The notes under the pieces are model-generated. The model had not been told where the DNA came from. It saw only the letters and a program-made list of their open reading frames with translations, and did no database searches. Of a stretch of DNA of 64,000 nt, positions 19,684 to 28,977 are shown piece after piece. Source of the DNA: Ferrimonas futtsuensis DSM 18154 (lineage in GTDB: Bacteria > Pseudomonadota > Gammaproteobacteria > Enterobacterales > Shewanellaceae); assembly GCF_000422645.1 (NCBI RefSeq), contig NZ_AUGL01000018.1, positions 45,236 through 109,235 on the forward strand, given 5' to 3'. The position numbers were made by a program, and so were the translations under genes. The first letter of the stretch is position 1; the number at the start of each line of letters is the position of its first letter.

Positions 19684-20795
19684 TGAACTGGTCAGAAGAC
19701 GACTTTCACTATATGCGCCGGGCCATCGAACTGGCCCGGCGCGGCCGTTTCTCCACCCGTCCCAACCCTGCGGTGGGCTGCGTCATCGTCAAGGATGGTC
19801 AGGTGGTGGGCGAGGGGTTTCACCCCAAGGCGGGTGAGCCCCACGCCGAAGTGTTTGCCCTGCGCGCCGCCGGTGCACAGGCCCGGGGTGCGACCGCCTA
19901 CGTGACCCTGGAGCCCTGCTCCCACTACGGTCGGACCCCCCCCTGTGCCGAAGCCCTGATCAAGGCCGGCGTCGGCCGGGTGGTGGCCGCCATGGTGGAT
20001 CCCAATCCCCAGGTGGCAGGCCGCGGCCTGTCGATGCTGCGTGAGGCTGGCATCGAGGTGGCCTCCGGGTTGCTGGAGGGGGATGCCAGGGCGATCAACC
20101 CAGGCTTTATCAAGCGGATGTCTACGGGGCGCCCCTACATCCGCATTAAGCTGGCGGCCTCCATCGATGGCCGCACCGCCCTGGCCAACGGCCAGTCCAA
20201 ATGGATCACCGGTCCTCAGGCCAGAGCCGATGTTCAGGCGATGCGCCTGGCCCACGGCGCTATCATTACCGGGGCCGATTCGGTACTGGTGGATGACCCG
20301 TCCATGAACGTGCGTCCCGAGCAGTTGCCGGCGTCGGTGGTGTTGCCCCACTCCTGGTCTCAGCCCTTGCGGGTGGTGGTGGATGGCCGGGCCCGGCTTG
20401 CGCCTCCGCTCAGGATGACCGAGCTAGACTCGCCTATGTTGCTGGCATCCACTCGGGCCTACCGTTGTGAGTGGCCGCCATCGGTAGAGTGTTGGCAAGG
20501 TCCGTCCAAGGGGGAGAAGCTGGATCTGCAGGCCCTGATCGCCGAGTTGGCCGAGCGCCAGATCAACACCGTTATGGTGGAGGCGGGCGCCTCGTTGGCC
20601 GGCGCATTTCTCAGTGCTGGCCTCTGGGATGAACTAATTCTTTATCAGGCACCTAAGATGATGGGTAGCGATGGCCGCGGGGTAGTGAATCTGCCCGAGC
20701 TGGCCGAGATGGCCCAGGTGCCAGAGTTTCAATTTAGAGACGTACGCCGGGTTGGGGCCGATCTGCGGCTGACCCTGGTGCGCGCGGAGTCATAG
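19683..20795 (+). CDS. ribD: RibD, bifunctional riboflavin deaminase/reductase
   Basis: A 370-residue two-domain enzyme of riboflavin synthesis. The N-terminal deaminase domain carries the zinc motif HAEVFAL (about residue 51) and PCSHYGRTPPC (about 78-88). The C-terminal RibD_C reductase domain starts around residue 148 (PYIRIKLAASIDGRTAL). It overlaps nrdR by one base and abuts ribE without a gap. Confidence 0.96.
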   Translation: MNWSEDDFHYMRRAIELARRGRFSTRPNPAVGCVIVKDGQVVGEGFHPKAGEPHAEVFALRAAGAQARGATAYVTLEPCSHYGRTPPCAEALIKAGVGRVVAAMVDPNPQVAGRGLSMLREAGIEVASGLLEGDARAINPGFIKRMSTGRPYIRIKLAASIDGRTALANGQSKWITGPQARADVQAMRLAHGAIITGADSVLVDDPSMNVRPEQLPASVVLPHSWSQPLRVVVDGRARLAPPLRMTELDSPMLLASTRAYRCEWPPSVECWQGPSKGEKLDLQALIAELAERQINTVMVEAGASLAGAFLSAGLWDELILYQAPKMMGSDGRGVVNLPELAEMAQVPEFQFRDVRRVGADLRLTLVRAES

Positions 20796-21452
20796 ATGTT
20801 TACAGGCATTATCGAAGCGGTAGGCACCCTGCGACAGCTGGAGCGACGCGGTGACGACCTCAAGGTCACCGTGGCCAGCGGCAAGCTGCCTCTGGAAGAC
20901 GTGCAACTGGGAGACAGCATCGCCACCAATGGCGTCTGTCTCACCGTGGTGGAGAAGCTGGCGGACGGCTATGTGGCCGACGTATCCGGTGAAACCCTGG
21001 CACGAACCAATTTTGCTCACTATCAGCTTGGTCAGAAGGTCAATCTGGAGCGGGCGGTGACCCCGGACACCCGTCTGGGCGGGCACCTGGTCAGCGGCCA
21101 CATCGATGGCCTGGCCACAGTAGAGAGCGTCAGCCCCCGCGGGCGCGCCATAGAGTACTGGCTGCGGGCCCCGTCGGGCCTGGGCCGTTACATTCCCGAG
21201 AAGGGGTCGGTGACCATTGATGGCATCAGCCTGACCGCCAACGAGGTGGACGGTCACCGTTTCCGACTTACCCTGGTACCCCATACCGTCCAGGAGACCA
21301 CCATAGGTGAGCTCAAGCCCGGTTCTACGGTGAACCTGGAGGTGGATCTGATCGCCCGTTACCTGGAGCGACTGATGCAACCTCTGGATGATGAGCCTGA
21401 GGCCGGTGGCATCACCATGGCGATGTTGGCAAAAACTGGATTCTTAAAATAA
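20796..21452 (+). CDS. ribE: Riboflavin synthase alpha chain
   Basis: A 218-residue protein with two lumazine-binding repeats. The first begins [13 protein letters not shown]. The second follows [13 protein letters not shown] near residue 96, the conserved dismutase stretch. It condenses two lumazine molecules to riboflavin. The gene is called ribE in many genomes and ribC in E. coli. Its ATG is immediately after the ribD stop codon. Confidence 0.96.
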   Translation: MFTGIIEAVGTLRQLERRGDDLKVTVASGKLPLEDVQLGDSIATNGVCLTVVEKLADGYVADVSGETLARTNFAHYQLGQKVNLERAVTPDTRLGGHLVSGHIDGLATVESVSPRGRAIEYWLRAPSGLGRYIPEKGSVTIDGISLTANEVDGHRFRLTLVPHTVQETTIGELKPGSTVNLEVDLIARYLERLMQPLDDEPEAGGITMAMLAKTGFLK

Positions 21453-21465
21453 CAAGGTCATCAAG

Positions 21466-22572
21466 ATGGCGCTGAACAGCATTGAAGAGATCATCGAGGA
21501 TATCCGTCTGGGCAAGATGGTGATCCTGATGGACGACGAAGATCGTGAGAACGAGGGCGATCTGATCATGGCCGCGGAAGCGGTGACCCCGGAAGCGATC
21601 AATTTTATGGCCAAGTTTGGTCGCGGGTTGATCTGCATGCCCATGAGCGGTGAGCGTTGCGACCGTCTGGGCTTGCACCAGATGGTGTCCCGTCACACCG
21701 AACAGTATGGCACCGCCTTCACCGTCTCCATCGAGGCGGCTCAAGGGGTGACCACCGGCATCTCCGCCGCCGACCGTGCGGTCACCATTCAGACCGCCGT
21801 GGCCAAGGACGCCAAGCCGACGGATCTGGTCCAGCCAGGTCACATCTTCCCCTTGCGTGCCCGTGAGGGTGGGGTGCTGACCCGTGCCGGCCACACCGAG
21901 GCCTCGGTGGATCTGGCCCGTTTGGGCGGGTATGAGTCTGCGGCCGTTATCGTGGAGATCCTCAATGAGGATGGCACCATGGCGCGTCGCCCTCAGCTGG
22001 AGGAGTTTGCCGCGGAGCATGGTCTCAAGGTGGGCACCATCGCCGACCTGATTGAGTACCGTAACCTCAATGAAACCACCATTGTCCGTGAAGCCAGCTG
22101 TCGTTGGCCGACCCGCTTCGGTGAGTTTGAGCTGGTGAGCTTCCGCGACACCATCGACGGTGAAGCCCACTTCGCCCTGGTGAAGGGTGACCTGGCCGAG
22201 AATCCTCTGGTTCGGGTTCATCTGCACGACGGTTTCAATGACCTGCTGTTCTCTGAGCGCGGCGGTGCCAGTCCATGGGGCCTGGAGAGCGCCCTTGGCC
22301 GCATCGCCCAGGAGGAGAACGGTGTGCTGATACTGCTGGGTCGTCACCAAACCAGTGAAGAGCTGCTGGAGCAGATCAGAGCTTACGCCGACGAGGACAA
22401 GGGGGCCGCAAGCCCCAAACACAAGCCGTTCGGCACCTCCCGCACCGTGGGTGTGGGTTCCCAGATCCTGGCGGAGCTGGGTGTGACCCGGATGCGCCTG
22501 CTGTCCGGGCAGAAACGTTACCACGCCCTGTCCGGTTTCGGACTGGAAGTGACCGAGTACATCGGTGAATAA
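21466..22572 (+). CDS. ribB: RibB fused to a degenerate RibA-like domain (RibBX type)
   Basis: A 368-residue fusion. The N-terminal 3,4-dihydroxy-2-butanone-4-phosphate synthase domain is intact: [16 protein letters not shown] near residues 23-38, and [16 protein letters not shown] near 142. The C-terminal half looks like GTP cyclohydrolase II but lacks its zinc cysteines. Where RibA has CLTGDALFSLRCDCG, this protein reads [15 protein letters not shown] with no cysteine. It should therefore make the butanone phosphate only, and a separate ribA is needed elsewhere. This corresponds to the RibBX variant known from Shewanella and relatives. Confidence 0.92.
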   Translation: MALNSIEEIIEDIRLGKMVILMDDEDRENEGDLIMAAEAVTPEAINFMAKFGRGLICMPMSGERCDRLGLHQMVSRHTEQYGTAFTVSIEAAQGVTTGISAADRAVTIQTAVAKDAKPTDLVQPGHIFPLRAREGGVLTRAGHTEASVDLARLGGYESAAVIVEILNEDGTMARRPQLEEFAAEHGLKVGTIADLIEYRNLNETTIVREASCRWPTRFGEFELVSFRDTIDGEAHFALVKGDLAENPLVRVHLHDGFNDLLFSERGGASPWGLESALGRIAQEENGVLILLGRHQTSEELLEQIRAYADEDKGAASPKHKPFGTSRTVGVGSQILAELGVTRMRLLSGQKRYHALSGFGLEVTEYIGE

Positions 22573-22682
22573 AACTGGCCAGCTGGCGTTAAGTTTTTAA
22601 TGCTGGCTGTGCTATCATTACGCCACTTTTCGCCCCGGCCTCATGCAGGGGCGTATACCAATCTGTTTTTTGGATATAAATC

Positions 22683-23147
22683 ATGATTGTCATCGAAGGA
22701 AACATTGAAGCCAAAGGCGCTAAGATCGCCCTGGTGGTCGGCCGTTTTAACAGCTTTGTCGTAGAGAGCCTGGTAGAGGGCGCCATCGATACCCTGAAGC
22801 GTCTGGGTAACGTCAATGACGATGATATCTCCATCGTTCGCGTACCTGGCGCCTTCGAACTGCCTCTGGCAGCTCGCAAACTGGCCGCCAAGGGTGAGTT
22901 TGACGCCATCATCGCACTGGGTGCGGTGATCCGTGGTGGCACTCCCCACTTCGATTTCGTTGCCGGAGAGTGCAACAAGGGACTGGCACAGGTGATGCTG
23001 GAGTTTGATACTCCCGTCTCCTTCGGCGTCCTAACTACCGATACCATCGAGCAGGCCATTGAGCGTGCCGGCACCAAGGCTGGCAACAAGGGCCATGAGG
23101 CCGCAATGAGCGCCCTGGAGATGGTCAACGTCCTTAAGCAGATTTAA
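22683..23147 (+). CDS. ribH: RibH, lumazine synthase
   Basis: A 154-residue 6,7-dimethyl-8-ribityllumazine synthase. It joins the RibB product with the pyrimidine from RibD. The conserved stretches are [15 protein letters not shown] near 20-34, [15 protein letters not shown] near 56-70, and [17 protein letters not shown] near 80-96, with the catalytic histidine in TPHFD. A 110-bp gap separates it from ribB, containing a short GCCCC/GGGGC hairpin. Confidence 0.96.
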   Translation: MIVIEGNIEAKGAKIALVVGRFNSFVVESLVEGAIDTLKRLGNVNDDDISIVRVPGAFELPLAARKLAAKGEFDAIIALGAVIRGGTPHFDFVAGECNKGLAQVMLEFDTPVSFGVLTTDTIEQAIERAGTKAGNKGHEAAMSALEMVNVLKQI

Positions 23148-23174
23148 GAGACGTCTATAATTCAGGAGAACCAA

Positions 23175-23585
23175 GTGAAGCCTTCAGAGCGTCGCAAAGC
23201 CCGCCGACTGGCGGTGCAAGCCATCTATTCATGGCAATTGAGTAGAAATGATGTGGCTAATGTAGAGCACCATTTCCTCACAGAGCAGGAAACCGACGGC
23301 GTGGATGTGGCTTACTTCCGTGAACTGCTGGTTGGGGTTTCTACCCACGCCAAGCAGTTGGATGAAAAGTGCAAGCCTTACCTGGCTCGTCTCATCGAGG
23401 AAGTGGACCCCATCGAACTGGCGGTTTTGCGTCTGGGCGCGTACGAGTTGCTCTATCGCGACGACGTGCCCTTCAAGGTGGCTATCAACGAAGCCATTGA
23501 ACTGGCCAAGGTCTTCGCCTCCGACGACAGTCACAAGTTCGTCAACGGGGTGTTGGACAAGCTGGCCAATGCCCAGAAGCGTTAA
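23175..23585 (+). CDS. nusB: NusB, transcription antitermination factor
   Basis: A 136-residue all-helical protein that binds boxA RNA with NusE/S10 in rRNA antitermination. It begins at GTG (23175) with AGGAGA upstream; the first residues [23 protein letters not shown] match the family. The C-terminal [29 protein letters not shown] signature is intact. It lies 27 bp after ribH and is followed by a terminator. Confidence 0.96.
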   Translation: MKPSERRKARRLAVQAIYSWQLSRNDVANVEHHFLTEQETDGVDVAYFRELLVGVSTHAKQLDEKCKPYLARLIEEVDPIELAVLRLGAYELLYRDDVPFKVAINEAIELAKVFASDDSHKFVNGVLDKLANAQKR

Positions 23586-23612
23586 GCTTTCGCGTTGATC
23601 GATTAATGGAGC

Positions 23613-23638
23613 GGCCACATAACTATGTGGCCCTTTTT
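23613..23638 (+). terminator. Terminator between nusB and thiL
   Basis: GGCCACAT (23613-23620) and ATGTGGCC (23625-23632) form a perfect 8-bp stem with an AACT loop, then CTTTTT. It ends only 4 bp before the likely thiL start codon. Confidence 0.8.
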
Positions 23639-23642
23639 ATGT

Positions 23643-24614
23643 ATGCCTATTAGCGAATTTGAATTGATCGAGCGGTTCTTCCGTCAGGGGTGTCAGCGAG
23701 GCAACCAGCGCAAGGACGTCTTGATGGGGATCGGCGACGATGCCGCCGTCCTGCGGATGCCGGACAACAATCAGTTGGTGGCCACCACGGACACCCTGGT
23801 GGAGGGGATCCATTTCCTGCCCTCCATCGACCCTCAGGTGCTGGCGTATAAGTCGGTGGCGGTGAACCTGTCGGATCTGGCCGCCATGGGCGCGGATCCC
23901 GCCTGGCTGACCCTGGCTCTGACCCTGCCCAATAGCGATGAAGCCTGGCTGGCCCGCTTTGCCGCCGGTCTGAACCAGATCTGTGAGTACTACGGCATCG
24001 CCCTGGTGGGGGGGGACACCACCCGGGGGCCGCTGACCATCACCCTGACCGCTTTGGGACATGTGCCTGCGGATCAGTCACTGACCCGCAGTGGCGCCAA
24101 ACCCGGCGACTGGATCTATGTGACCGGTCACCTCGGCGACAGCGCCGCCGGCCTGAAGCTGCTTAAAGGTGAGCTGCAGGCCAGCGACGATCACAATGAG
24201 TTTCTGGTGACCCGTCACCTGAGGCCAACGCCGCGGATTCTGGCGGGGCGCTCTCTGCGTGGCATCGCCAGCGCCTGCCTGGATCTCTCTGATGGCCTGG
24301 CCGGGGATCTGGAGCATATAGTCAAGGCGTCAGAGGTCTCGGCCCATGTGGACATCGACAAGCTGCCCCTGTCCAGGGCGCTGCTGGAGACCCTGGGAGA
24401 GGACGATGCCCGTCAGCTGGCCATTCGCGGCGGCGAAGATTATGAGCTGCTGTTTACCGTACCTGAGGCCCAGAAGGGGGCCTTGATGACCGCCCTGGGT
24501 GAGGCGGGGGTCAGCCACGCCTGCATCGGTCAGGTTCGTGCCGGCAGCGGCATCCATTACTATTGCGATGGTGAGCCCCTGGCTGAGGCGCCCCAGAGCT
24601 TCCGCCATTTCTGA
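23643..24614 (+). CDS. thiL: ThiL, thiamine-monophosphate kinase
   Basis: A 323-residue kinase that makes thiamine diphosphate from thiamine monophosphate. It shows MGIGDDAAVL, STDTL-like TTDTLVEGIHF, the AVNLSDLAAMGADP stretch near residues 77-90, and GGDTTRGPL near 120. The start at 23643 (MPISEFELIERFF) fits the family. The in-frame ATG at 23625 lies inside the terminator stem. Neither has a good Shine-Dalgarno, so the exact start is uncertain. pgpA follows 10 bp later. Confidence 0.92.
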   Translation: MPISEFELIERFFRQGCQRGNQRKDVLMGIGDDAAVLRMPDNNQLVATTDTLVEGIHFLPSIDPQVLAYKSVAVNLSDLAAMGADPAWLTLALTLPNSDEAWLARFAAGLNQICEYYGIALVGGDTTRGPLTITLTALGHVPADQSLTRSGAKPGDWIYVTGHLGDSAAGLKLLKGELQASDDHNEFLVTRHLRPTPRILAGRSLRGIASACLDLSDGLAGDLEHIVKASEVSAHVDIDKLPLSRALLETLGEDDARQLAIRGGEDYELLFTVPEAQKGALMTALGEAGVSHACIGQVRAGSGIHYYCDGEPLAEAPQSFRHF

Positions 24615-24624
24615 GGGATAAGTG

Positions 24625-25107
24625 ATGACACGTTTTGCTGGTGTGCGCCTGAGCAACCCGGTGCACTTTCTGGCTCTGGGGGGGGGGCTTGGCCTGGCGC
24701 CCAAGGCCCCGGGCACCTTTGGTACCCTGGCGGCCTTCCCCTTCTATTGGGTGATGCAGGATTGGTCCCTGTTCCCCTACCTGATGACCCTCATCCTGTT
24801 TTCCGCCGTGGGGATCTACCTCTGTGGTAAGACTGCCGAGGATATGGGGGAGCACGATCATCCCGCCATCGTCTGGGATGAAGTGGTGGGGATGCTGATC
24901 ACCCTGATCGCCGCACCGGCGGGATGGATCTGGCTGGTGATCGGCTTTGCCCTGTTCCGTCTGTTTGATATCTGGAAGCCCTGGCCCATCCGTTTCTTCG
25001 ACAAGCAGATGGAGGGGGGCCTGGGGATCATGATGGACGACATCCTCGCCGGCATCTTTGCCTTGGTGTGGCTGCAAGCCCTGGCCCGCCTGTTCCCCAA
25101 TCTGTGA
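24625..25107 (+). CDS. pgpA: PgpA, phosphatidylglycerophosphatase A
   Basis: A 160-residue inner membrane phosphatase that makes phosphatidylglycerol. The conserved GLAPKAPGTFGTLAAFP is near residues 23-40. The acidic motif AIVWDEVVGM is near 80 and FDIWKPWPI near 113. The ATG at 24625 is preferred to the GTG one codon earlier because GAGGG is better spaced from it. It ends the nrdR-rib-nusB-thiL-pgpA series and is followed by a strong terminator. Confidence 0.93.
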   Translation: MTRFAGVRLSNPVHFLALGGGLGLAPKAPGTFGTLAAFPFYWVMQDWSLFPYLMTLILFSAVGIYLCGKTAEDMGEHDHPAIVWDEVVGMLITLIAAPAGWIWLVIGFALFRLFDIWKPWPIRFFDKQMEGGLGIMMDDILAGIFALVWLQALARLFPNL

Positions 25108-25116
25108 TGCTCCCCC

Positions 25117-25142
25117 AAAGGCCCGCACTCTGCGGGCCTTTT
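25117..25142 (+). terminator. pgpA terminator
   Basis: AAAGGCCCGCA (25117-25127) and TGCGGGCCTTT (25131-25141) form an 11-bp stem with a CTC loop and a short T-run. Confidence 0.9.
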
Positions 25143-25167
25143 GTCATCAAACTGTCACCCTCCGCGC

Positions 25168-25208
25168 TTTACATATGCGAATTGGCGAATATAATTGGTG
25201 TATATTCG
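25168..25208 (+). promoter_or_regulatory. arsR promoter and overlapping ArsR operator
   Basis: TTTACA (25168-25173) and TATAAT (25190-25195) are separated by 16 bp. A perfect inverted repeat CGAATATA (25186-25193) / TATATTCG (25201-25208) with 7-bp spacing covers the -10 element. Repressor binding there would block polymerase, as expected for ArsR autoregulation. Confidence 0.75.
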
Positions 25209-25229
25209 TTTTCCCATATGTGAGTCACC

Positions 25230-25577
25230 ATGAGAGATCCCGTATCCCTGCTCAAGGGGTTGGCTGACACCACCCGGCTGAAAATCATGCTGCTGATCAG
25301 CCGTGAAGGAGAGCTGTGCGTTTGCGAGCTCTCCGGCGCCCTGGATGAGAGCCAGCCCAAGATTTCCCGTCACCTGGCCCGCCTTCGAAGTGAAGGTCTG
25401 CTGCGGGATGTACGTAAGGGGCAGTGGGTGTTCTACCGTTTGACCGAGTTGCCGGACTGGACCCTGGATACTCTGGATGGGCTCAATCAACAAAGGCCGG
25501 ACGTCATCGACGCCGACATCAAACGACTGGCGGCCATGGGCGACCGGCCCGATCGCAAAGCGCTGTGTTGCGACTGA
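25230..25577 (+). CDS. arsR: ArsR-family arsenic-responsive repressor
   Basis: A 115-residue winged-helix repressor. The metalloid-binding region carries LCVCEL (cysteines near residues 30 and 32) at the recognition-helix boundary. The DNA-binding helix is SQPKISRHLARLRSEGLL. A second cysteine pair ends the protein (ALCCD). As(III) binding should release it from the dyad over its own promoter. There is no strong Shine-Dalgarno before the ATG. acr3 follows after 9 bp. Confidence 0.93.
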   Translation: MRDPVSLLKGLADTTRLKIMLLISREGELCVCELSGALDESQPKISRHLARLRSEGLLRDVRKGQWVFYRLTELPDWTLDTLDGLNQQRPDVIDADIKRLAAMGDRPDRKALCCD

Positions 25578-25586
25578 GGGGGAACC

Positions 25587-26645
25587 GTGGGACTGTTTGA
25601 ACGTTATCTCAGCCTGTGGGTGGCCCTGGCCATCGGTGCCGGTGTCCTGTTGGGCCAGCTGTGGCCCGACGCTTTTGCCGCCTTGGCCAACTGGCAGCTG
25701 GCGCAGATCAACCTGGTGATCGCCGTCCTAATCTGGGTGATGATTTTCCCGATGATGGTGCAGGTGGAGTTCCGCTCGGTGCGTCAGGTGAGCCGCCAGC
25801 CCAAGGGGTTGTGGCTGACCCTGGTGATCAACTGGCTGATCAAACCCTTCACCATGGCCGCCATCGCCTGGCTGTTCTTCCGCGGCCTGTTTGCCGACCT
25901 GGTGCCCGCCGCCGATGCGGAGCAGTACATAGCCGGCATGATCCTGCTGGGTGTGGCGCCCTGTACCGCCATGGTGTTTGTCTGGTCGCAACTGACCCGG
26001 GGTAACCCCGCCTACACTCTGGTTCAGGTGTCGGTGAACGACCTCATCATGGTGGTGGCCTTCGCCCCCATCGCCGCCCTGCTGCTGGGGGTGTCTGAGA
26101 TCGCCGTGCCCTGGGAGACCCTGGCGCTGTCGACCCTGCTGTACGTGGTGTTGCCCCTGGCCGTGGGCATTGTGGTTCGTCAGTTGCTGCTGCGACGGGG
26201 TGAAGCCGCCCTGGCCCGCTTCTGTGACCGCCTCAAGCCGGCGTCCATGACCGGCCTGTTGGCCACCGTAGTGATCCTGTTCGGCATCCAGGCGCCCACT
26301 CTGCTGGCCAGCCCCCTGGTGATTGGCCTGATTGCCATTCCTTTGATGATCCAGACCTATGGCATCTTCGTTATCGCCTACGGCGGTGCTAAGCTGCTCA
26401 AACTGCCCCATAATGTGGCGGCACCGGCGGCGATGATCGGCACCTCCAACTTCTTTGAGTTGGCAGTGGCGGTGGCCATTGCCCTGTTCGGTTTGCACTC
26501 CGGTGCGGCGCTGGCCACCGTGGTGGGCGTTTTGGTGGAGGTGCCGGTGATGCTCTCCCTGGTGGCGGTTGCCAACCGCACCCGTCACTGGTTCCCCAAG
26601 GCCGACAGCGAGCCCCATACCAACGCGGCGCAACAGTCCGCGTAA
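25587..26645 (+). CDS. acr3: ACR3 arsenite efflux permease
   Basis: A 352-residue, ten-helix transporter of the ACR3/BASS group that extrudes As(III). The functional cysteine is in [21 protein letters not shown] near residue 129. GNP and the C-terminal [20 protein letters not shown] motif are typical of ACR3. The start is GTG, with GAGGGGGA just upstream. No arsA ATPase or arsC reductase gene is nearby, so export should be driven by the membrane potential alone. Confidence 0.93.
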   Translation: MGLFERYLSLWVALAIGAGVLLGQLWPDAFAALANWQLAQINLVIAVLIWVMIFPMMVQVEFRSVRQVSRQPKGLWLTLVINWLIKPFTMAAIAWLFFRGLFADLVPAADAEQYIAGMILLGVAPCTAMVFVWSQLTRGNPAYTLVQVSVNDLIMVVAFAPIAALLLGVSEIAVPWETLALSTLLYVVLPLAVGIVVRQLLLRRGEAALARFCDRLKPASMTGLLATVVILFGIQAPTLLASPLVIGLIAIPLMIQTYGIFVIAYGGAKLLKLPHNVAAPAAMIGTSNFFELAVAVAIALFGLHSGAALATVVGVLVEVPVMLSLVAVANRTRHWFPKADSEPHTNAAQQSA

Positions 26646-26668
26646 CCCACCGATTGAGAGAGAGAAAG

Positions 26669-27676
26669 ATGACGGTAAAAGTAGGCATCAACGGATTCGG
26701 GCGCATGGGGCGCCTGGCCCTGCGCGCCGCCTGGCAGTGGCCGGATTTTGAATTTGTACAGGTGAACGACCCGGCAGGCAACGCCGCCAGCTTGAGTCAC
26801 CTGTTGGCGTTTGACAGTGTCCATGGCCGCTGGGATGCGGATATCCACAGTGAAGGTGACGCGATGGTCATCGATGGCAAGCGCATCGAAGTGACCGGCC
26901 ACAACAGCCCGGCAGAGGGCGACTGGTCCGGGTGTGACATCGTCATCGAGGCGTCTGGCAAGTTTAAGAGCAAAGATACGTTGCAGCCCTTCCTGGACCA
27001 GGGGGTTAAGCGTGTGGTGGTGACCGCGCCTGTGAAGCAGGAGGGGGTGCTGGATGCGGTCTATGGTGTGAACCACCACTGGTATGACAGGGAGGTGCAC
27101 CGCATTGTGACCGCCGCCTCCTGCACCACTAACTGTCTGGCGCCGGCGGTGAAGGTGATCCAGGAGAAGCTGGGGATCAAGCACGGTTCCATGACCACCA
27201 TCCACTCCATCACCAACACCCAGACCATCCTGGATGCGCCTCATCCGGATCTGCGCCGGGCCCGGGCCTGTGGCCAGAGCCTGATCCCCACCACCACCGG
27301 CTCAGCCACCGCCATCACCCACATCTTCCCCGAGCTCAAGGGGCGTCTCAACGGCCATGCGGTGCGGGTGCCCCTGTGCAACGCCTCCATCACCGACTGT
27401 GTGTTCGAGCTGGAGCGGGCCACTACAGTGGAGGAGGTGAATGCCCTGCTCAAGGAGGCCGCCGCAGGTGAATTGTCAGGGATTTTGGGCTTCGAGGAGC
27501 GCCCCCTGGTCTCCATCGACTATCGCACCAATCCCCACTCCAGCGTGGTGGACGCGCCCTCCACCATGGTGGTGAACGGCACCCAGCTCAAGCTCTACCT
27601 GTGGTATGACAATGAGTGGGGCTACGTCAACCGCACCATGGAGCTGGCCCGCTACCTGGTGGAGCAGGGCCTCTGA
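26669..27676 (+). CDS. GAPDH paralog of the ars operon (makes 1-arseno-3-phosphoglycerate)
   Basis: A 335-residue glyceraldehyde-3-phosphate dehydrogenase. It has the NAD-binding [15 protein letters not shown], nucleophile Cys152 in [10 protein letters not shown], and His179 in TTIHSIT. In ars operons with arsJ this enzyme forms 1-arseno-3-phosphoglycerate from arsenate, which ArsJ exports. The ATG at 26669 is preferred to a TTG at 26654. It is 23 bp after acr3. A hairpin terminator separates it from arsJ. A glycolytic role is possible but the position argues for arsenate detoxification. Confidence 0.9.
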   Translation: MTVKVGINGFGRMGRLALRAAWQWPDFEFVQVNDPAGNAASLSHLLAFDSVHGRWDADIHSEGDAMVIDGKRIEVTGHNSPAEGDWSGCDIVIEASGKFKSKDTLQPFLDQGVKRVVVTAPVKQEGVLDAVYGVNHHWYDREVHRIVTAASCTTNCLAPAVKVIQEKLGIKHGSMTTIHSITNTQTILDAPHPDLRRARACGQSLIPTTTGSATAITHIFPELKGRLNGHAVRVPLCNASITDCVFELERATTVEEVNALLKEAAAGELSGILGFEERPLVSIDYRTNPHSSVVDAPSTMVVNGTQLKLYLWYDNEWGYVNRTMELARYLVEQGL

Positions 27677-27681
27677 TCTCA

Positions 27682-27705
27682 GGCCGGTCCCAGGACCGGC
27701 CTTTT
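27682..27705 (+). terminator. Terminator/attenuator between GAPDH and arsJ
   Basis: GGCCGGTC (27682-27689) and GACCGGCC (27694-27701) with a 4-nt loop are followed by TTTT. It lies 6 bp after the GAPDH stop, so arsJ depends on readthrough or its own promoter. Confidence 0.75.
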
Positions 27706-27732
27706 CTATGTCGGTGTGTTTATATTGATTTT

Positions 27733-28977
27733 ATGATTGCCAAGATACGCAACCTGAGCCCGGGCCTTCGCCAGTACCTGCTGGTGACCTTCAACTACTG
27801 GAACTTCACCCTCACCGACGGCGCCCTGAGGATGCTGGTGGTGCTCCACTTCCATCAGCTGGGTTACAGTCCCCTGGCCATCGCCTCGCTGTTCCTCTTC
27901 TACGAAATCTTCGGGGTGGTCACCAACCTGGTGGGTGGCTACCTGGGGGCCCGCATCGGACTCAACCGCACCATGAACCTGGGACTGGGGATGCAGGTGA
28001 TGGCGCTGCTGATGCTGGCGGTGCCCTCGGCCTGGTTGTCGGTACCCTATGTGATGGTGGCCCAGGCCCTGTCAGGCATCGCCAAGGATCTCAACAAGAT
28101 GAGCGCCAAGAGTGCCATCAAGACCCTGGTGCCCAAGGGGGAGTCAGGCGCCCTCTATCACTGGGTGGCGGTGCTGACCGGCTCCAAGAATGCCCTCAAG
28201 GGAGCGGGGTTCTTCCTCGGTGGCCTGCTGTTGGTGCAGCTGGGCTTTCAGGGGGCCATGGTGGTGATGGCGGGCGTGCTGCTGTTGGTGTGGCTGACCA
28301 GCTTGAACGGGCTGCGGCAGGAGATGGGGCGGGCCAAGAGCAAGCCCAAGTTCTCTCAGCTGTTTTCCAAGAGCCCCAGCATCAACATCCTGTCTGCGGC
28401 GCGGCTGTTTCTGTTCGGGGCCCGGGATGTCTGGTTTGTCGTCGCCCTGCCGGTCTACCTGGGCAGCACCTTCGGCTGGAGTCACACCGCCGTCGGCGGT
28501 TTCCTGGCGCTGTGGGTGATCGGCTACGGCCTGGTTCAGGGGATCGCCCCCAGAATCACCGGCAGTGACCGTCGCCACGGATCGGTACCTGACGGTGCGG
28601 GCGCCCTGAAGTGGGCGGCGCTTCTCACTGGTGTGACCCTGGTGGTGGCCCTGGGGGTGCAGCTGCAGATTCTGCCCCAGTTCACCATAGTGGCGGGGCT
28701 GATGGTGTTCGGGTCGGTGTTCGCGGTGAACTCCAGCCTGCACTCCTTCCTTATTGTCCATTACGCCGGTGAGGATGGGGTTTCCATGGATGTAGGCTTC
28801 TACTACATGGCCAACGCCATGGGCCGGCTGGTGGGCACCCTACTCTCTGGCCTGGTGTTCCAGCTGGCGGGGCTGGCGGCCTGTCTGTGGGTCTCCTCGG
28901 CCTTCCTGGCCCTGACCACCCTGATCTCACTCTGGTTGCCCAAAGACAAACCGGACTCTCTTTCCCAAGGGGCGTAA
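27733..28977 (+). CDS. arsJ: ArsJ, organoarsenical (1-arseno-3-phosphoglycerate) efflux permease
   Basis: A 414-residue MFS-type membrane protein starting MIAKIRNLSPGLRQYLLV. It has about 11-12 hydrophobic segments and characteristic stretches such as TFNYWNFTLTDGALRMLVVLHFHQLGY and LSGIAKDLNKMSAKSAIK. Paired with the upstream GAPDH it exports arsenate as its phosphoglycerate ester. The ATG at 27733 was chosen over a start inside the GAPDH gene because the conserved N-terminus begins there. It has only a weak Shine-Dalgarno. Confidence 0.93.
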   Translation: MIAKIRNLSPGLRQYLLVTFNYWNFTLTDGALRMLVVLHFHQLGYSPLAIASLFLFYEIFGVVTNLVGGYLGARIGLNRTMNLGLGMQVMALLMLAVPSAWLSVPYVMVAQALSGIAKDLNKMSAKSAIKTLVPKGESGALYHWVAVLTGSKNALKGAGFFLGGLLLVQLGFQGAMVVMAGVLLLVWLTSLNGLRQEMGRAKSKPKFSQLFSKSPSINILSAARLFLFGARDVWFVVALPVYLGSTFGWSHTAVGGFLALWVIGYGLVQGIAPRITGSDRRHGSVPDGAGALKWAALLTGVTLVVALGVQLQILPQFTIVAGLMVFGSVFAVNSSLHSFLIVHYAGEDGVSMDVGFYYMANAMGRLVGTLLSGLVFQLAGLAACLWVSSAFLALTTLISLWLPKDKPDSLSQGA

